A stretch of DNA of 64,000 nt. Origin: Burkholderiaceae bacterium (lineage in GTDB: Bacteria > Pseudomonadota > Gammaproteobacteria > Burkholderiales > Burkholderiaceae_C). The notes below the pieces were generated by a model. The model saw only the letters and a program-made list of their open reading frames with translations, was not told where the DNA came from and did no database searches. Below, piece after piece: positions 59,461 through 64,000 of this stretch; position 1 is the first letter of the stretch, and each line of letters begins with the position of its first letter. Location: contig JACKLN010000002.1 of NCBI GenBank assembly GCA_024235855.1, positions 1-64,000 of the forward strand, read 5' to 3'. The translations under genes were made by a program, and so were the position numbers.

Positions 59461-60852
59461 TCAGCACTCCACGATGTTGACCGCCAGCCCGCCGCGGGCC
59501 GTTTCCTTGTACTTGGTCATCATGTCGGCGCCGGTCTCGCGCATCGTCTTGATGACCTTGTCCAGGCTCACGTGGTGCTTGCCGTCGCCACGCAGCGCCA
59601 TGCGCGCGGCGTTGATGGCCTTGACCGACGCAATGGCGTTGCGCTCGATGCAGGGGATCTGCACCAGGCCGCCCACCGGGTCGCAGGTCAGGCCCAGGTG
59701 GTGCTCCATGCCGATTTCCGCCGCGTTCTCCACCTGTGCCGGCGTGCCGCCGAGCACCGCGCACAGCGCGCTGGCGGCCATGCTGCAGGCCACGCCGACC
59801 TCGCCCTGGCAGCCGACCTCGGCGCCGCTGATGCTGGCGTTCTCCTTGTAGAGGATGCCGATGGCGGCTGCGGTGAGCAGGAAGTCCACCACGCCGGCGT
59901 CGCTGCTGCCGTGCACGAAGCGCCGGTAGTAGTGCAGCACCGCGGGCACGATCCCTGCAGCGCCATTGGTGGGCGCGGTGACCACGCGGCCGCCGGCGGC
60001 GTTCTCCTCGTTGACCGCCAGCGCGTAGAGGTTTACCCAGTCCAGCACCTGCAGCGGGTCGCGCAGGGCCGCCTCGGGCTGGGCCACCAGCGCCTCGCGC
60101 AGCGCCCTGGCGCGCCGGCGCACGTGGAAGCCGCCGGGCAGGGTGCCCTCGGCGGCACAGCCGCGCGCCACGCAGTCCTGCATCACCTGCCAGATGCGCA
60201 GCAGGCCGGCGTCGATCTCTTCGTCCGTGCGCCAGTGGCGTTCGTTGCGGCGCATCAGTTCGGCGATGCTGCAACCGTGTTGCTGCGTCAGTGCCAGCAG
60301 TTCCGCGCCGCTGCGGAAGGGGTAAGGCAGCACCGTGGCGTCGGGCGCGATGACCTTCTGCTTCGAGCCGTCGGCCGCCACCTCGTCGCTGACCACGAAA
60401 CCACCGCCCACCGAGTAGTACACGCGCTGCAGCAGTTCACGGCCCTCGTCGTCGAAGGCCGTGAAACGCAGCCCGTTGGTGTGGAAGGGCAGGGTCTCGC
60501 GGCGATGGAACTTCAGGTCGTCGCGTTCGTGGAAGGCGATGCCCTGTTCTCCAAGCAACGCCAGCCGGCGCTGGGTGCGCACGGCCTGCAGCAGGTCGGG
60601 GATCGTGTCCACGTCCACCCTGTCCGGCTCGTGCCCCATCAGGCCCAGCAGCACGGCCTTGTCGCTGCCGTGGCCATTGCCGGTGGCGCCGAGGCTGCCG
60701 TAGAGCTGCACGAGCACGCGCGCCGTGCGCGGCAGCGCGCCCTCGTGCTGCAGGCGCAGCGCGAACAGCCGGGCCGCGCGCATCGGCCCCACGGTGTGGC
60801 TGCTGCTCGGGCCGATGCCGATCTTGAACAGGTCGAAGACCGAGACGGCCAC
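59461..60852 (-). CDS. sdaA: L-serine ammonia-lyase (iron-sulfur type)
   Basis: The 463-residue enzyme deaminates serine to pyruvate. It has the beta-domain start VFDLFKIGIGPSSSHTVGPM and the alpha-domain with GCQGEVGVACSMAAS and HHLGLTCDPVGGLVQIPCIERN, which supply [4Fe-4S] cysteines. It lies 19 bases after gcvP in the same direction, so glycine cleavage and serine breakdown are coupled in one operon. Confidence 0.95.
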   Translation of the reverse strand: MAVSVFDLFKIGIGPSSSHTVGPMRAARLFALRLQHEGALPRTARVLVQLYGSLGATGNGHGSDKAVLLGLMGHEPDRVDVDTIPDLLQAVRTQRRLALLGEQGIAFHERDDLKFHRRETLPFHTNGLRFTAFDDEGRELLQRVYYSVGGGFVVSDEVAADGSKQKVIAPDATVLPYPFRSGAELLALTQQHGCSIAELMRRNERHWRTDEEIDAGLLRIWQVMQDCVARGCAAEGTLPGGFHVRRRARALREALVAQPEAALRDPLQVLDWVNLYALAVNEENAAGGRVVTAPTNGAAGIVPAVLHYYRRFVHGSSDAGVVDFLLTAAAIGILYKENASISGAEVGCQGEVGVACSMAASALCAVLGGTPAQVENAAEIGMEHHLGLTCDPVGGLVQIPCIERNAIASVKAINAARMALRGDGKHHVSLDKVIKTMRETGADMMTKYKETARGGLAVNIVEC

Positions 60853-60871
60853 GGCGCAGCGCCTGCTCGCG

Positions 60872-63769
<2,898 letters not shown>

Positions 63770-63799
63770 GGCGGCGGGGCGGTCAGGCGAAACGGGAGG

Positions 63800-64000
63800 T
63801 CACAGGGTCTTGAGCAGCGCGTCGTAACCCGGCGGGTCCATCAGCGCGTCGAACTCTTCCATCTTGGTGACGTGGACCTTGAAGAACCAGCCGGCGCCCA
63901 TCGGGTCGGTGTTGGCCAGGGCCGGGTCGGCGCGCAGGGCCTCGTTGACCTCGACCACCTCGCCGGTCACCGGCATGTAGATGTCGGCCGCGGCCTTGAC
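63800..64000 (-). CDS. gcvH: Glycine cleavage system H protein (C-terminal part)
   Basis: The last 66 codons are present: IYMPVTGEVVEVNEAL, then DPMGAGWFFKVHVTK, ending in YDALLKTL. The lipoyl-lysine region and start lie beyond the right edge. Order gcvH-gcvP-sdaA implies gcvT upstream, outside the window. Confidence 0.95.
   Translation of the reverse strand, partial: VKAAADIYMPVTGEVVEVNEALRADPALANTDPMGAGWFFKVHVTKMEEFDALMDPPGYDALLKTL

Overview
The window is high-GC DNA from a betaproteobacterium, most likely Burkholderiales of the Rubrivivax/Leptothrix/Ideonella type. This is inferred from the gene orders exbB-exbD-lpxK-Trm112-kdsB-adk, xseA-sodB and ccoI-S-N-O-Q-P-G-H followed by fnr and hemN, and from protein similarity as I recall it; no search was run. 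There are no rRNA or tRNA genes and no CRISPR array.

Bases 1-12953 are the distal part of a sedentary chromosomal integron. One half attC and 18 complete attC sites (129-132 bp, GCCTAAC ... GTTAGGC) separate 18 gene cassettes. The orientation places attI and the integrase to the left, outside the window. Recognisable cassettes are a RelE/ParE-type toxin-antitoxin pair, BrnT/BrnA, a cupin, a DEDD exonuclease-like protein, DUF1697, a zinc-ribbon protein, a VOC protein, a GrpB/UPF0157 protein, a secreted protein and a zinc-metalloprotease lipoprotein encoded on the opposite strand. The other cassettes encode proteins I cannot name, one with an HEPN-like motif. Many cassette genes take their stop codon from the attC site, and several start within a few bases of the previous attC. 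A nineteenth cassette is cut off by insertion sequences.

Bases 13107-15132 are an IS scar: a complete IS3-family element, a truncated and frameshifted istA of an IS21-family element, and the end of a second IS3-family copy. The scar joins the array to tadA.

From tadA onward the DNA is ordinary chromosome. It carries tadA-ldcA; a TonB-dependent receptor with a TPR-sulfotransferase; a methyltransferase; a short-chain dehydrogenase with a LiuR-like operator; the exbBD-lpxK-kdsB-adk envelope and nucleotide operon; xseA and sodB; a full cbb3 oxidase synthesis and assembly cluster (30.2-37.9 kb) followed by its likely regulator fnr, the anaerobic hemN and a TauE/SafE-like protein; icd; a WYL regulator overlapping a gene for a possible divergent macrodomain protein, divergent from an HNH-like protein; a diguanylate cyclase; aroC with an MFS gene; a degenerate EAL protein; an RND efflux pair; a GAF-PAS-GGDEF-EAL protein; and the end of a gcvH-gcvP-sdaA operon that runs off the right edge.

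Functionally, the cbb3 cluster, FNR-type boxes, FNR and HemN form a low-oxygen respiration module. The gcv-sdaA genes form a glycine/serine breakdown module. Three c-di-GMP-related proteins lie within about 13 kb.
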